Source: an uncultured Clostridia bacterium
GTDB lineage: Bacteria; Bacillota; Clostridia; Oscillospirales; Acutalibacteraceae
Reading direction: 5' to 3'
DNA: 33,418 bases
Assembly (NCBI GenBank): GCA_947165115.1
Contig: CAMUZD010000002.1
Coordinates: 1-33,418 of the forward strand
A program made the position numbers and the translations under genes. Position 1 is the first letter of the stretch; the number at the start of each line of letters is the position of its first letter. Of this stretch, positions 7,982 through 16,064 are shown in pieces. Under the pieces are notes generated by a model. That model had not been told where the DNA came from and did no database searches. It saw only the letters and a list, made by a program, of their open reading frames with translations.

Positions 7982-8665
7982 TTATGATCTGGAAATAACC
8001 TGAACTGTCCCCAGACTTACCTTGGGGATATAAGCGTCAATGTCCGGGTTTCCATTGATTGTAAAGCCCAGCCAGAGATATGGCTTCAATATATGTGCTC
8101 CGGTTTCAGGATCTGTTTCGCTCATTATCGCAACTCTACCTGATTCGCGCTTGTTTTGTGTGACAGTGACATTGCCATTACCGTCACATGTTACCATAGC
8201 TTCACCGCCGAAAGAGATGTCATATAATCCATCTGTCTCTGACTGACGGCAAAACATAGCAAGTAGTTTTATCCTGAAAGTGGCTGTTTCCCCTTGAGCT
8301 ACAGTCAGCGAATCGCCTTCTTCGGAGAATCTTAATGCGTCAAGATTAACTGATGGATCGATCAAACTGGGGTCAATTCCATTTAGATCTAAAATAAAAT
8401 CTGTTATAGGAGTGCTGTTTTTTGAATATCCGGTTTGAGTCAGAGGGTAGCATATGTTTTTTTCGACTTGTCTTTTCCATGTCTCAAAATCCTCTTTGAG
8501 TTTAGCGTGATTTGGCACCTCCACAGTTTCGATCGTTCCGTCCGATTTCATTTTTTTGACGGATACGTTTGCCGGGGTTGTCGAAAAAAACATATCCCAT
8601 ATGCTGCTGAGCCAGCTTTCAACAACCGTGTAAAAGTTGTTAATCTTTTTAATCAATTCATTCAT
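7982..8665 (-). CDS. Hypothetical phage tail/baseplate-associated protein
   Basis: A 227-residue protein that I do not recognise. The N-terminal third is helical (MNELIKKINNFYTVVESWLSSIWDMF). The rest is beta-rich and threonine/glycine rich (MVTCDGNGNVTVTQNKRESG), as in tail fibre or receptor-binding parts. It has no signal peptide. It sits between the gpH-like fibre protein and the sheath gene, where P2-like phages carry tail fibre assembly genes, but it does not resemble a G-type chaperone. A fibre component or fibre-tip protein is my inference. Confidence 0.6.
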   Translation of the reverse strand: MNELIKKINNFYTVVESWLSSIWDMFFSTTPANVSVKKMKSDGTIETVEVPNHAKLKEDFETWKRQVEKNICYPLTQTGYSKNSTPITDFILDLNGIDPSLIDPSVNLDALRFSEEGDSLTVAQGETATFRIKLLAMFCRQSETDGLYDISFGGEAMVTCDGNGNVTVTQNKRESGRVAIMSETDPETGAHILKPYLWLGFTINGNPDIDAYIPKVSLGTVQVISRS

Positions 8666-8677
8666 TTTGTCTCTCCT

Positions 8678-9265
8678 TTAATTGTGGATTACATAATTTT
8701 TGAGAAGCGTTATTTCTTCTTTGAGTTTGAGGTTTTCCGTTGCCGCTGACGCGAGCAGACAGACAGCTGTAAAATCGACATCCGTCTGCAGCGCATAAGC
8801 CGCATCACTGGTATAAATTGCAGCCGTTTCTGCACTGTTGAACTTAATTGGAACGGTGATCACAAGATCCGTCTGCATATCCGGCTCACTTGCCGACGGA
8901 ATATAAGTCGGCGGGAATTTTCCGATCCATACCAGAACATCGTTGTTGCTTTCGTCTGTAATGTATAGTCCGACCTCTCGGATCGTTTCACCTTTAACCG
9001 CCGCATCCGGAATGATAGTCGCCTTAACCCGTACCGTAGTTTTGGTTGTATCATTCGGATCAAGCGTTATCTGAACACTTTCCACGAGCTGCGTGGCCGT
9101 TCCGTGAAGATCAGTCTCCGAACCGTCGTAAAGGTTCGCGTTGTTATAGTCCGCATCGGTCAGATTCCCGATTTTCATTTTTGAAAATGGTTTTTTGTTT
9201 TCCGGACTCTGCTCATAGCTTGCAAGTAACGCGAGTCCCGAATCTGTGAATCTGCTGTTTGCCAT
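8678..9265 (-). CDS. H: Tail-collar fibre protein (P2 gpH N-terminal / DUF3751-like)
   Basis: A 195-residue protein that matches the N-terminal, baseplate-attaching domain of P2-type tail fibres. It begins MANSRFTDSGLALLASYEQ, contains FSKMKIGNLTD, and has the conserved segment IREVGLYITDESNNDVLVW followed by hydrophobic strands ending in VITVPIKFN. These are hallmarks of the phage tail-collar family. Full-length gpH is far longer, so here the attachment domain is separate from any receptor-binding part, perhaps carried by the neighbouring genes. It has a C-terminal coiled coil (ENLKLKEEITLLKN). ATG 9265 follows AAGGAGG. Confidence 0.8.
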   Translation of the reverse strand: MANSRFTDSGLALLASYEQSPENKKPFSKMKIGNLTDADYNNANLYDGSETDLHGTATQLVESVQITLDPNDTTKTTVRVKATIIPDAAVKGETIREVGLYITDESNNDVLVWIGKFPPTYIPSASEPDMQTDLVITVPIKFNSAETAAIYTSDAAYALQTDVDFTAVCLLASAATENLKLKEEITLLKNYVIHN

Positions 9266-9275
9266 ATCTGAACCT

Positions 9276-9305
9276 CCTTATTTGTCGGAGCGCGGGCGGC
9301 TCGCC
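9276..9305 (+). repeat. GC-rich hairpin repeat, copy 1
   Basis: The segment TTGTCGGAGCGCGGGCGGCT, followed by CGCC, recurs in inverted orientation near 16995-17021 (TTGTCGGAGCGCGGGCAGCT). It lies in the 59-bp gap between two tail genes. It belongs to a second dispersed repeat family with two copies here. Confidence 0.55.
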
Positions 9306-9324
9306 AGCAGCTCCTGAAAATTCC

Positions 9325-10410
9325 TTACTGCTGCTGAGCTGCCAGTGCTTCCAGTGCCTCAATTCTTTCGGCAAGTGTCGCATTCGGGTCAGGCGTGATA
9401 TTAGCCCCGTTCTCCAGAGCCGCGACCATTTCTTCGGTCGTCATATTGCTTGCATCTGTGCCCACGAACTGTGCCCACAGAGCCTCCACCCTGTTTCTGA
9501 GTGCGGCATCCTCACCCTGATTTTCTCCACCGTTGGAACCGCTGTTCTGATGTTCCTGCAATACCTGTTCAAGGATTTCAAGACGAGACGTCAAATTTTG
9601 CATCTTTCCGGCCAAAGAGTTGAGACCTTCATCCAGGCCGCGGATATTTCTGTTGAGTTTCTGAATTGTTGAAGTGAAAGGAATAATGCCTGATGCGAAT
9701 TCTTCAAGCCCCATTGCTTCAACTAGATCAGCTGTTCTGTCCTTCGTCCAGTCGAAAACATACGGCTGCATGTCAGTTTCTCCTGCCCAGTCTGCTATCT
9801 CAATTGTCGCGCCTGGTGTCTGAGCTGAAGATGTTTGCATCGCAGCTTCCTGGGATGCGTATTCTTCACAGTATTTTTTTCCACCTTCCTCGTAGTGAAG
9901 AACATAAATAATATTGGGCTGCGTGTAACCTTCCGGAGCAGTGTAGGTATACAGTTCTTTCGTGGTTCTTCCGAGATAGTATCTGTCAGGATCCTTCCCT
10001 CCGAAAGTCCATAATGTTTTCATCAAAACGAAAGCATCGTCAGTTGCCTGTCTTATGGCTGATGCCAATGCAGTCTTCAATGTCTGAAGAGCGGTAAACT
10101 TCGGCGTTCCGGTCGAAAAATCGAACCAGTTGGTTTTGATGTACTTTGCGGCCACATCAAATGCGGTTGCTATGTGAAATGTCTCGTTGTTTTTGCCTTT
10201 CATGATCGATTCAAGAAATGAAATGACCATTACGACAAGGTTGATGACGCTGATCTTCGCCATCTGGTCCCTGAATACAGAAACCGGAATCTTTCCCAGC
10301 TTGTTGCCGTCTCCCGTGCCGACCACCGGAATGTAATCGCCTTCCGTTGCCTTCGTGACATCGTAGTTTTCAAGATTTTCGACTTTTTTGTACTCGATTT
10401 TTTTTGCCAT
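9325..10410 (-). CDS. Hypothetical virion protein with long C-terminal coiled coil
   Basis: A 361-residue protein that I do not recognise. It starts with a lysine-rich N-terminus containing a repeated-looking VxNLENYDVTKATEGDYIPVVGTG segment, as in phage fibre-type attachment domains. A hydrophobic helix lies near residues 50-70 (ISVINLVVMVISFLESIM), followed by a globular middle. From about 240 a coiled coil (LNRNIRGLDEGLNSLAGKM... LTSRLEILEQVLQEH) is followed by a low-complexity linker and an ending rich in alanine and glutamine. It lies between gpI and the gpH-like gene, the place of tail fibre genes. A trimeric fibre shaft is plausible but not shown. Confidence 0.6.
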   Translation of the reverse strand: MAKKIEYKKVENLENYDVTKATEGDYIPVVGTGDGNKLGKIPVSVFRDQMAKISVINLVVMVISFLESIMKGKNNETFHIATAFDVAAKYIKTNWFDFSTGTPKFTALQTLKTALASAIRQATDDAFVLMKTLWTFGGKDPDRYYLGRTTKELYTYTAPEGYTQPNIIYVLHYEEGGKKYCEEYASQEAAMQTSSAQTPGATIEIADWAGETDMQPYVFDWTKDRTADLVEAMGLEEFASGIIPFTSTIQKLNRNIRGLDEGLNSLAGKMQNLTSRLEILEQVLQEHQNSGSNGGENQGEDAALRNRVEALWAQFVGTDASNMTTEEMVAALENGANITPDPNATLAERIEALEALAAQQQ

Positions 10411-10426
10411 AATTTCGTCTCCATAA

Positions 10427-11095
10427 TTAAATAGTTATAACCTGCACCGGGAAAACCGTCTCCCGGCACTCAATAATTCCGCATCCCGCATAAAGCGGCT
10501 CACCGCCCGTTATAAGAGGCTGCGCCGGCATCGTGACATTCACGCTGTTAATAACACCTGCACCGATGAATAAGTCTTTGTTTTCAAGGGTTCTTTTCAA
10601 GTAGAGAGTAAGCCACAGGCTTGCCCGTTTGTAGTCCCGGATAAAATACATAAGATAGAACCACAGATTTTGGTTCCAGTCCTCCGGGAGAATGATTTCC
10701 GCCGTCAAATTGCCCCTGCAAGCCCCTGTCTGTTCAAAACCGACACTGTCACCGTCAATTGCAGGAACAAGTTTCACCGCTTCGACCAATCCTTCAGCCG
10801 TTCCTTCAAGTGTTCTGAGCTGTTTAAGTCTCACTATCGTTTCCGGACTGATGCCGCCCATGAATAGCCAGTCATAAAAACAGTTGTTCTCCCATGCCAG
10901 GAAAGGAAGAAAATTTTCAGGGATGTTGGAGGTGGAGGCATTGAGAAGTTCACGGGTCTCTTGGTCGCGAAAATCACGGATTTCAGCAATTTTTTCAGGC
11001 CTGTTATCTTCTTTCAGGAAGAGACTTCTCAATACCTCGAACACACGCCCGAAAATTGCTTCAATGTGTTTTATATACCTATTATATATGTGCAT
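10427..11095 (-). CDS. I: Phage tail protein I (baseplate)
   Basis: A 222-residue protein of the P2 gpI family, a baseplate wedge/tail protein (the Mu gp48 counterpart). Recognisable are FLPFLAWENNCFYDWLF, close to the LPwLAwalsVD.Wd motif of the family, and AEGLVEAVKLVPA in the usual place after LKQLRTLEGT. The start at 11095 overlaps the stop of J by one base, so the pair is coupled. It has no odd features. Confidence 0.85.
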   Translation of the reverse strand: MHIYNRYIKHIEAIFGRVFEVLRSLFLKEDNRPEKIAEIRDFRDQETRELLNASTSNIPENFLPFLAWENNCFYDWLFMGGISPETIVRLKQLRTLEGTAEGLVEAVKLVPAIDGDSVGFEQTGACRGNLTAEIILPEDWNQNLWFYLMYFIRDYKRASLWLTLYLKRTLENKDLFIGAGVINSVNVTMPAQPLITGGEPLYAGCGIIECRETVFPVQVITI

Positions 11096-12321
11096 CAGTC
11101 AATGCCTCCGTCAAAAACAGGCTGATTGATCACAATGTCACTATCAAAACAGTAAGCAGCTTCTCTTTTTCCGCATGCTATATAATCCACTGCGCCGCCG
11201 TCTTCGCCGACTTGTTCGATCGTTATGTCAAAGCCTGTTATTCCGTGCATGTAGCACATCCCTGAAATAATATTTTTCGATATATCACGCCCGAAACCGT
11301 AAAGTTCTTTTACTGTCGTTTTTGTCTTTTCTTCGACATCAAGAAGAATGTCTTGACTCGTTCCCGGCAGAAGGTGAGGAGTTATCGTGAGTTTGTATCT
11401 GGTTATATTTCCGATTCCTGCACGGTCATCACCGATTTTGACAGTTACCACGTCGGCGCACGGACAGTTATTGCTGCCGCTGCAAGCCTCTGTCACTTCG
11501 CTATAAAGCAGATCCCTCCGTTCAGATTTGGCAGAATCACTCAATTCCCAAGTCTTAAGATTTGGCAGAACCCAGATAGTGAGGCATCCCGGCGCGGTTG
11601 TTTCGATAAAAACCTCTTGAATGTTCAGATCCGCGCTCATTGCATAATATTGATAAGCCCGTCTCCCTCCCATGTTTGAAGTCGGAGCCAAAAGAATCCG
11701 CTGTCTGTATCTCTCGTCACTTTCCATTTCGTCGGTTCCGACATCTTCAATTTCATCGATCTCAACTTTTTCGATTACAGGTGAAGCAATAAGCAGCCTG
11801 TCTATTTTCATGTTGTCAACGCTTTCGCCGCCGCCCTCATATATTACAGCTTCGATGATCTGCGTGTTTTCGTCAGGATCGGGATTGATCTCGTATTCAA
11901 GATAAGTCTTAGCCTTGAAATAACCGATGACTGTCTCGTTCGTGTCTTTATCGGTATAGTCACCCCTGAACTCCGTTCCTGCCGGAATAATTCCGCTTAC
12001 ACTTTCCGGATTTCTGTATGTGATTTTTAGCTTAGCAATCGGATTGCTGCCGTGCATCCTCTCAATATCCGGGCGTATATTGTCAAGATCTGCACCCTTT
12101 GCAAAAGCGACTAAAAGCCTTCTTGCTGTTTCGTTCGTGTGCTGAATCCTCAAAACATCCATTTCCGCCAGCGCTTTAAGCACTTTCGTTATCGGATCGG
12201 CATTTGCTGCATCCCATTCAGGAAGTTTTTCCTTTACCTTATTTATATATTCGCGGATTTTCTTTGCGAGATCATAATCTTTGATCAAGTCGGGTTTCGG
12301 CAGCTTCGATATGTCAAACAT
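11095..12321 (-). CDS. J: Baseplate assembly protein J
   Basis: A 408-residue baseplate wedge protein of the P2 gpJ / Mu gp47 family. It opens FDISKLPKPDLI and contains LLVAFAKGADLDNI (the A.GadLD.la pattern of this family), AGTEFRG, and ESDERYRQRILLAPTSNMGGRRAYQYYAMSAD (the family's R.Ri.la....s.aG...aY...a motif). The C-terminal part carries ITPHLLPG. The stop overlaps the start of gene I, and the start overlaps W by 8 nt. This is a standard baseplate gene in standard order. Confidence 0.92.
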   Translation of the reverse strand: MFDISKLPKPDLIKDYDLAKKIREYINKVKEKLPEWDAANADPITKVLKALAEMDVLRIQHTNETARRLLVAFAKGADLDNIRPDIERMHGSNPIAKLKITYRNPESVSGIIPAGTEFRGDYTDKDTNETVIGYFKAKTYLEYEINPDPDENTQIIEAVIYEGGGESVDNMKIDRLLIASPVIEKVEIDEIEDVGTDEMESDERYRQRILLAPTSNMGGRRAYQYYAMSADLNIQEVFIETTAPGCLTIWVLPNLKTWELSDSAKSERRDLLYSEVTEACSGSNNCPCADVVTVKIGDDRAGIGNITRYKLTITPHLLPGTSQDILLDVEEKTKTTVKELYGFGRDISKNIISGMCYMHGITGFDITIEQVGEDGGAVDYIACGKREAAYCFDSDIVINQPVFDGGID

Positions 12322-12643
12322 CTGCTTTTTCTCCGTTCTTAAAGTAACATCTCACGATTGCGCTTCCGCTGCCTTCGGCTGCTGTGCGACCGTCCAAAAG
12401 TTCCATCCTCTCAAGTTTGAGCTGCGGGAAATATTTCATAATGACTTCCGCCGTTTCCTTAAAAGCCCTCATCTTGAAAAGCGCATTGATCGGCTTGTCT
12501 ATGAGCAGATAACGGTCGGAGCCGTATTCAGGATCGCCGAAGTTCGCACCTTTAGGAGTGTAGAGCACATCCGAAATCTCGAAAACAAGCGGTTTGGCGA
12601 CCAGCTTGAAGCCGCCGTTTTCAAACATGAAAACTTTTTTCAT
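12314..12643 (-). CDS. W: Baseplate wedge protein W (gp25-like)
   Basis: A 109-residue protein in the position of P2 gpW / T4 gp25 (lysozyme-like baseplate wedge initiator), directly upstream of J. Conserved-looking segments are VLYTPKGANFGDPEYGSD, like the t..GerlmrPeyGs segment of the family, and a final VRCYFKNGE strand. The track start at 12751 is too early. ATG 12643 overlaps the TGA of the preceding gene (ATGA) and has GGGAACGG upstream. Assignment rests on synteny plus this pattern. Confidence 0.72.
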   Translation of the reverse strand: MKKVFMFENGGFKLVAKPLVFEISDVLYTPKGANFGDPEYGSDRYLLIDKPINALFKMRAFKETAEVIMKYFPQLKLERMELLDGRTAAEGSGSAIVRCYFKNGEKADV

Positions 12644-12852
12644 TGAACCGTTCCCGTTATTGTTCCTTCGCCGGCTGCATTCGTGCAAGTTCCGACTACC
12701 GCAGCGTTGCTCTTGATATGATTGACAACCGCCCTTGCTACAGCGTCGCAAAAATCACTAAGTTTTGGCGGAAGTTCAGCCGCATTAAGTCCGAAATTAG
12801 TAATGATTTCTGTTTTTATCGCCGTTGAAAGAGTGTTTGCGTTCAATGTCAT
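12640..12852 (-). CDS. Small phage protein between spike V and W
   Basis: A 70-residue protein with a predicted helical core (LSDFCDAVARAVVNHIKSNA) and a threonine/glycine-rich end (GEGTITGTVQ). Small proteins with a MTLNxxTLxxxIxxxI start, an A-rich helix and a TGxGxxTGxV tail are common in baseplate regions of Mu- and PBSX-like phages, but I cannot name a family. GTGAGG stands upstream of ATG 12852. The stop overlaps the W start. It is probably a baseplate component. Confidence 0.6.
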   Translation of the reverse strand: MTLNANTLSTAIKTEIITNFGLNAAELPPKLSDFCDAVARAVVNHIKSNAAVVGTCTNAAGEGTITGTVQ

Positions 12853-12862
12853 CGTAGCCTCA

Positions 12863-13408
12863 CTAGCAGTCTGTCTTTAAAACCTGTGAACTCGGAGCTG
12901 GCGTTATTCCGAAAACAGGGCATTTCGACAAATCAGTCAAAACCCCGAAAGTACCGATTCCGCTTTGTGCGACCTGACAGGTGTCTGCGGGTTTAATTAC
13001 TACTTTATTCGCTTCAATTTCCGCATTGCCCGTCACTGTAATCTGGATTTTATGATCGGATTTGCTGTATTTTATTGAGCTTCCGTTCTCGAAACGGAAC
13101 ACCGTTTCATTTTTGCCGTCGCCCTGAATTGGCTGCTTGCTGTAATTCAAGCCACGGATCGCAGCCCCGGCTTCAATAGAACCGTTAGGACAAAGAACGC
13201 AGACTTCTTCACCTTTTTTTATAGGTATAAACGCAGCTTCGTCGTTCCCGGCTGCCGGCTGAAAAACAGGAATCCATCCCGTTATAAGATCACCCTGGGC
13301 AGCACGCACTTTGTTATCCTTCACCTCAAGTACAATAGCATAAAACAGCATGTTGCCGACCTTCCGCTCAAGCTCCGTGATGCGATCATTTAATGTTCTA
13401 TAAGGCAT
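12863..13408 (-). CDS. V: Baseplate spike protein V
   Basis: A 181-residue protein of the P2 gpV / Mu gp45 baseplate spike family. It forms the trimeric tip that pierces the outer membrane. It begins with a short coiled coil (LNDRITELERKVGNML), followed by an OB-fold part containing VRAAQGDLITGWIPVFQPAAGND and IPIKKGEEVCVLCPNG, the usual L..W.p......G....w.P..GE.V.vl.p.G pattern. A beta-helical ending (VTGNAEIEANKVVIKP) follows. Start ATG 13408 has GGGAGCGG upstream. It is first in the V-W-J-I baseplate set. Confidence 0.86.
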   Translation of the reverse strand: MPYRTLNDRITELERKVGNMLFYAIVLEVKDNKVRAAQGDLITGWIPVFQPAAGNDEAAFIPIKKGEEVCVLCPNGSIEAGAAIRGLNYSKQPIQGDGKNETVFRFENGSSIKYSKSDHKIQITVTGNAEIEANKVVIKPADTCQVAQSGIGTFGVLTDLSKCPVFGITPAPSSQVLKTDC

Positions 13409-13904
13409 TGTCGCCGCTCCCTAGATTCCATGAACACCCTAAATTCTCTAAATTCCCTATTTCCGGCGGCATTATTTCCCCTTCATCAATCACCGTTTCC
13501 GGCACTTCTTCCGGTTCACCGTTTTCGAACACCGGATATATCACCTCGAACCACAGATTCTCCTGTTTGAAATGATCCTTTTCCAAATCACATGCACACC
13601 GTGCAAGTTTCACCTCGACCGTCTGAAACTCTTCCGGCCACGTCTCAACCTTTATTACAGGCAGCCGCAGCCAGTCGAAAAAGACAGCCGAAAGATCCAA
13701 ATCTGTCTTTGTGGCCGTCGTAATCAGCACCCTGACCTCGCATTTCATCATTCCTGCAAGCGTGTGCTCTTCTTCCAAACCCGCGCCGCTCACATCCGGG
13801 GTGCGGCTCTCGAAGAAACTCACAATGTCGTTTGCCTGTATCTGCGGGCATTTCTCTATGATCCGCGCTTCAATCTGAGAACGAATCTGTTTTTCCGGGC
13901 TCAA
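13398..13904 (-). CDS. Phage tail completion/neck-like protein with 9-mer array at its 3' end
   Basis: A 168-residue protein between the holin-like gene and spike V. The position fits a tail-completion protein such as Mu gp37 or P2 gpR. I see an N-terminal helix (QIRSQIEARIIEKCPQIQ) and a mixed core with HTLAGMMKCEVRVLITTATK, but no diagnostic motif. It uses TTG at 13904, with AGAGGTGG four bases upstream. The last about 20 codons (IGNLENLGCSWNLGSGD) are encoded by an array of 9-bp repeats, so the native C-terminus may have been extended or replaced. It overlaps V by 11 nt. Confidence 0.6.
   Translation of the reverse strand: MSPEKQIRSQIEARIIEKCPQIQANDIVSFFESRTPDVSGAGLEEEHTLAGMMKCEVRVLITTATKTDLDLSAVFFDWLRLPVIKVETWPEEFQTVEVKLARCACDLEKDHFKQENLWFEVIYPVFENGEPEEVPETVIDEGEIMPPEIGNLENLGCSWNLGSGDNAL
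13412..13470 (+). repeat. 9-bp tandem array, copy 1, between GCCGC and GCGGC flanks
   Basis: After GCCGCT come five 9-bp units (CCCTAGATT, CCATGAACA, CCCTAAATT, CTCTAAATT, CCCTATTTC), then CGGCGGC. Similar arrays occur at 16926-16981 and 26931-26990 in the same orientation. It overlaps the 3' end of the 13398-13904 gene. Confidence 0.7.
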
Positions 13905-14223
13905 TTTCCACCTCTGAGTTTCGTTTGTTGCGCTGCGATTTCATCGCGGCACTTGCATCGTCCGTTCTGCGGCGTCTCGGTTTTGCCGTTGCCGTCTGCT
14001 GAATAAGCGGACACATCATGTTGTATTTCAGATTATTTTTCAGCTCAGCCATGTTTTCCGAGTTCTGCTTTTCAATTTCAAGCATCTTGGCCTGATTGTC
14101 TGCATTCTGTTTCAGCAGCTGATCGTATCTTTTGTTCGATTCTTTCTTGTCCCAAAGAAAGAACAAAGCCAGAATCCCGAAACCGCCGTATTGAAGCAAT
14201 GCCGTTATTACTCCGACATCCAT
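13870..14223 (-). CDS. Small single-pass membrane protein, BhlA-type holin candidate
   Basis: A 117-residue protein with one N-terminal membrane helix (about residues 4-23, VITALLQYGGFGILALFFLW), followed by charged residues and a coiled coil (KRYDQLLKQNADNQAKMLEIEKQ). Its C-terminus is basic (AKPRRRRTD). This layout resembles BhlA/UviB-type holins, which insert one helix and carry a charged tail. The last third contains palindromic element 8, which encodes DASAAMKSQRN. It overlaps the preceding gene by ATGA at 14221-14225. It lies between head-tail connector and tail genes, not next to the spanins, so the holin role is uncertain. Confidence 0.55.
   Translation of the reverse strand: MDVGVITALLQYGGFGILALFFLWDKKESNKRYDQLLKQNADNQAKMLEIEKQNSENMAELKNNLKYNMMCPLIQQTATAKPRRRRTDDASAAMKSQRNKRNSEVEIEPGKTDSFSD
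13920..13959 (+). repeat. Palindromic element 8 (within the holin-like gene)
   Basis: TTCGTTTGTTGCG is followed by the stem pair GCTGCGAT/ATCGCGGC and then ACTTGCATC. It is slightly longer in the stem than other copies. It is read in frame by the holin-like gene, giving DASAAMKSQRN. Confidence 0.72.
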
Positions 14224-14612
14224 CAGATCACCTCCACCATCACGTTACCTTCGCCCTCTGCCGTTTCGAGATCGGCGATTATCCCTTCAGCCCTGTTTTT
14301 CCAGTAGTTCTGAATAGTCACCACCTGAGAGGGAGAGCAGAAAACATAGTCTGTCATGTTGTCGCTCTCCCTCGCAAAGGACGAGGCACCGTCAAGGTAC
14401 ATCGTATTTATGACGGGCAGGAGGAAATACATCGTCATGCACATAGCGGCTTCGCGCCAGTCTTTGTCGCCTTCTGCGTCAGTTATTTCGCGCCCGGCTC
14501 GTTTTTCAACAAACCTGATACCGCGTTCAAGGTGCGGGTGAATTACTTCGTCGCTCACCTTATCCGGCAAATTCGCGAAACGCCTTATGTCAGCCGCCGT
14601 CAAAACCATCAT
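14223..14612 (-). CDS. Head-tail connector / head completion protein
   Basis: A 129-residue helical protein directly after the capsid gene, the place of P2 gpL or of gp6-like connectors. The first part (LTAADIRRFANLPDKVSDEVIHPHLERGIRFVEKR) followed by DWREAAMCMTMYFLLPVIN is the typical pattern of an all-helical DNA-packaging/connector adaptor (an l.....dd.l...l..A...v followed by a helix of aavlllaa..l). A mid-protein YWKNRAEGIIADL helix completes it. GGAG lies 7 nt before ATG 14612. It is coupled to the holin-like gene. Confidence 0.65.
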   Translation of the reverse strand: MMVLTAADIRRFANLPDKVSDEVIHPHLERGIRFVEKRAGREITDAEGDKDWREAAMCMTMYFLLPVINTMYLDGASSFARESDNMTDYVFCSPSQVVTIQNYWKNRAEGIIADLETAEGEGNVMVEVI

Positions 14613-14620
14613 TCCTCTGC

Positions 14621-14651
14621 TCCGTCAGTTGCGCTGGCATTGCATGCCAGC
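14621..14651 (+). repeat. Palindromic element 9 (degenerate, intergenic)
   Basis: TCCGTCAGTTGCG is followed by the stem GCTGGCAT/ATGCCAGC with a TGC loop. The usual ACTTGCATC tail is lost. It lies between the capsid stop and the connector gene start, so here the element forms part of the intergenic spacer. Confidence 0.6.
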
Positions 14652-14658
14652 TATCGCC

Positions 14659-15960
14659 TTACAGTCCCTCGTTATCCGTGATTGCAACCGCAGCCGGTGT
14701 CTCGCAGAGACCGTTTTCATTCTTCGTGAAAACAAGGATGTGGGTGTTGTCTCCGAAAGCCGTTCCGTCAGGAAGGATAAATTCAAGGTCGCTGCCTGTT
14801 TTCGGAAGTGTCGCGATTTCGGTCGTTTTGGTTGTTGCGTCGCTGCCGAAATAGATCGCATAGTGGGTTACATCGTCTTCGCTTGTTGCCTTTGTGATTG
14901 CGATGGTTCCGCCGATCGTGTCATCCGTTGTGTCGGTGTCGGTGAAAGTTACATCCGCCGGTGCGTTTGCCGGAACTTCGCCTTCTTCGTCTTCCGGGTC
15001 AGTCGGTTCCGTCGGATCGCTCGCTTCAACCTCTTCACCCGCAAAACCGAGAACCGCCGCGTCTTCGATGCCGATCTTATAGCCGTCTCCCGCGCCGTAG
15101 CAGAAGTTGACAACTCTTGCCATCGGTTTGTCTTCGATTTTACGCTCTATGTCGTTTTGCAGACCGAAGAGAAGGTTCATCGGGTTAGTATAGAGAACTT
15201 CTCCACGGGTCATATAACCTACCGTCACAATCTTATAGCCGAGGAAATTGTTGGCACCTGCATTGATAAGATATGCAGCGTTGCCGTCTTTTTTGCCGAT
15301 CTGTTTTACGTATTCCTCATGATCAGCAGGAGTCATGAAAATGACACAGTTTTCAACAGACTTGTAATCATCCGGCAGAGCCTCGACAATTCCTGCAAGA
15401 TATTCTATCCAGTCAATCTTGTTGCCGGTCTTATATAGATTTGCATTGATTTTGTGTGAATCATCGGATTCCTTGAGCATCTGAATCCAGCCCTTGTTGA
15501 TGTTTTCCGGAGTGTTGGCTACCTCCTGATAATTCTTGCCCTGAAAACCGACTCTGACCATGTTGTCTCCGAATTTCTTGGCGAGTTTAGCATCGAACTT
15601 CTTTACTGCCGCGCTTCCTTTCGATGATTTGATCGTCGTGTAGAAAACCTGCATGAAAGCATTGACCGGTTTACACTCGATATATTTCCCTTTGTTTTTG
15701 CCTTCTGTGAAGTCGGTCGGTTCATCGCCTTCAGGAATATTCTGAAGCACGAAGTCGGAAATATCGAATATGTCAATAGGAATCTTGGCCTCGTCCGATC
15801 TCTGGACATTGACCATTCTCAGGATATTGTTTCCTTCAACCACAAGGTCAAGCAGTTCCCTCGCAGCAGCTTCAGGAACCTTGTTACCGATACCGATCTT
15901 GTTGAGATCGATAGTTCCGCTCTTGACGAGCTGTTCACGCATCTGTTCAATTACGCTCAT
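14659..15960 (-). CDS. Major capsid protein with C-terminal fibronectin-III-like domain
   Basis: A 433-residue major capsid protein. Residues 1-325 fit a HK97-type capsid protein: an N-terminal helix region (VIEQMREQLVKSG), the segment ARELLDLVVEGNNILRMVNV, and late segments YKIVTVGYMTRGEVLYTNPMNLLFGLQND and PMARVVNFCYGAGDGYKIG. An acidic linker (EASDPTEPTDPEDEEGEVP) joins a roughly 95-residue domain with the pattern DVTHYAIYFGSDATTKTTEIATLP, like surface Ig/fibronectin folds that decorate phage heads. I prefer ATG 15960 over 15972 because GGAG stands 7 nt upstream of it. It lies between protease/scaffold and connector. Confidence 0.85.
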   Translation of the reverse strand: MSVIEQMREQLVKSGTIDLNKIGIGNKVPEAAARELLDLVVEGNNILRMVNVQRSDEAKIPIDIFDISDFVLQNIPEGDEPTDFTEGKNKGKYIECKPVNAFMQVFYTTIKSSKGSAAVKKFDAKLAKKFGDNMVRVGFQGKNYQEVANTPENINKGWIQMLKESDDSHKINANLYKTGNKIDWIEYLAGIVEALPDDYKSVENCVIFMTPADHEEYVKQIGKKDGNAAYLINAGANNFLGYKIVTVGYMTRGEVLYTNPMNLLFGLQNDIERKIEDKPMARVVNFCYGAGDGYKIGIEDAAVLGFAGEEVEASDPTEPTDPEDEEGEVPANAPADVTFTDTDTTDDTIGGTIAITKATSEDDVTHYAIYFGSDATTKTTEIATLPKTGSDLEFILPDGTAFGDNTHILVFTKNENGLCETPAAVAITDNEGL

Positions 15961-16008
15961 TGTTTTCTCCATTCAAAAATATGTCTTATTCGTTCTTAAA
16001 CATGTCTT

Positions 16009-16028
16009 AAAATGAAAATTCTCATTTT
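16009..16028. other. Short AT-rich hairpin upstream of the capsid gene
   Basis: AAAATGA (16009-16015) and TCATTTT (16022-16028) are perfect 7-bp arms around 6 bases. They lie in the 104-bp gap between the protease/scaffold stop and the capsid start. It may moderate transcription or processing of the capsid message; no U-tract follows on the minus strand. Confidence 0.3.
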
Positions 16029-16064
16029 TTGGCATATTGTTACCGCTCAAATCTTTTTCGTGTC

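Noticed and set aside
14587-15438. Plus-strand 283-aa ORF
   Set aside because: It is antisense to the capsid gene and has no ribosome-binding site.
16009-16028. AT-rich hairpin as an intrinsic terminator
   Set aside because: It lacks a GC-rich stem and a U-run on the coding strand, and the capsid operon continues through it.
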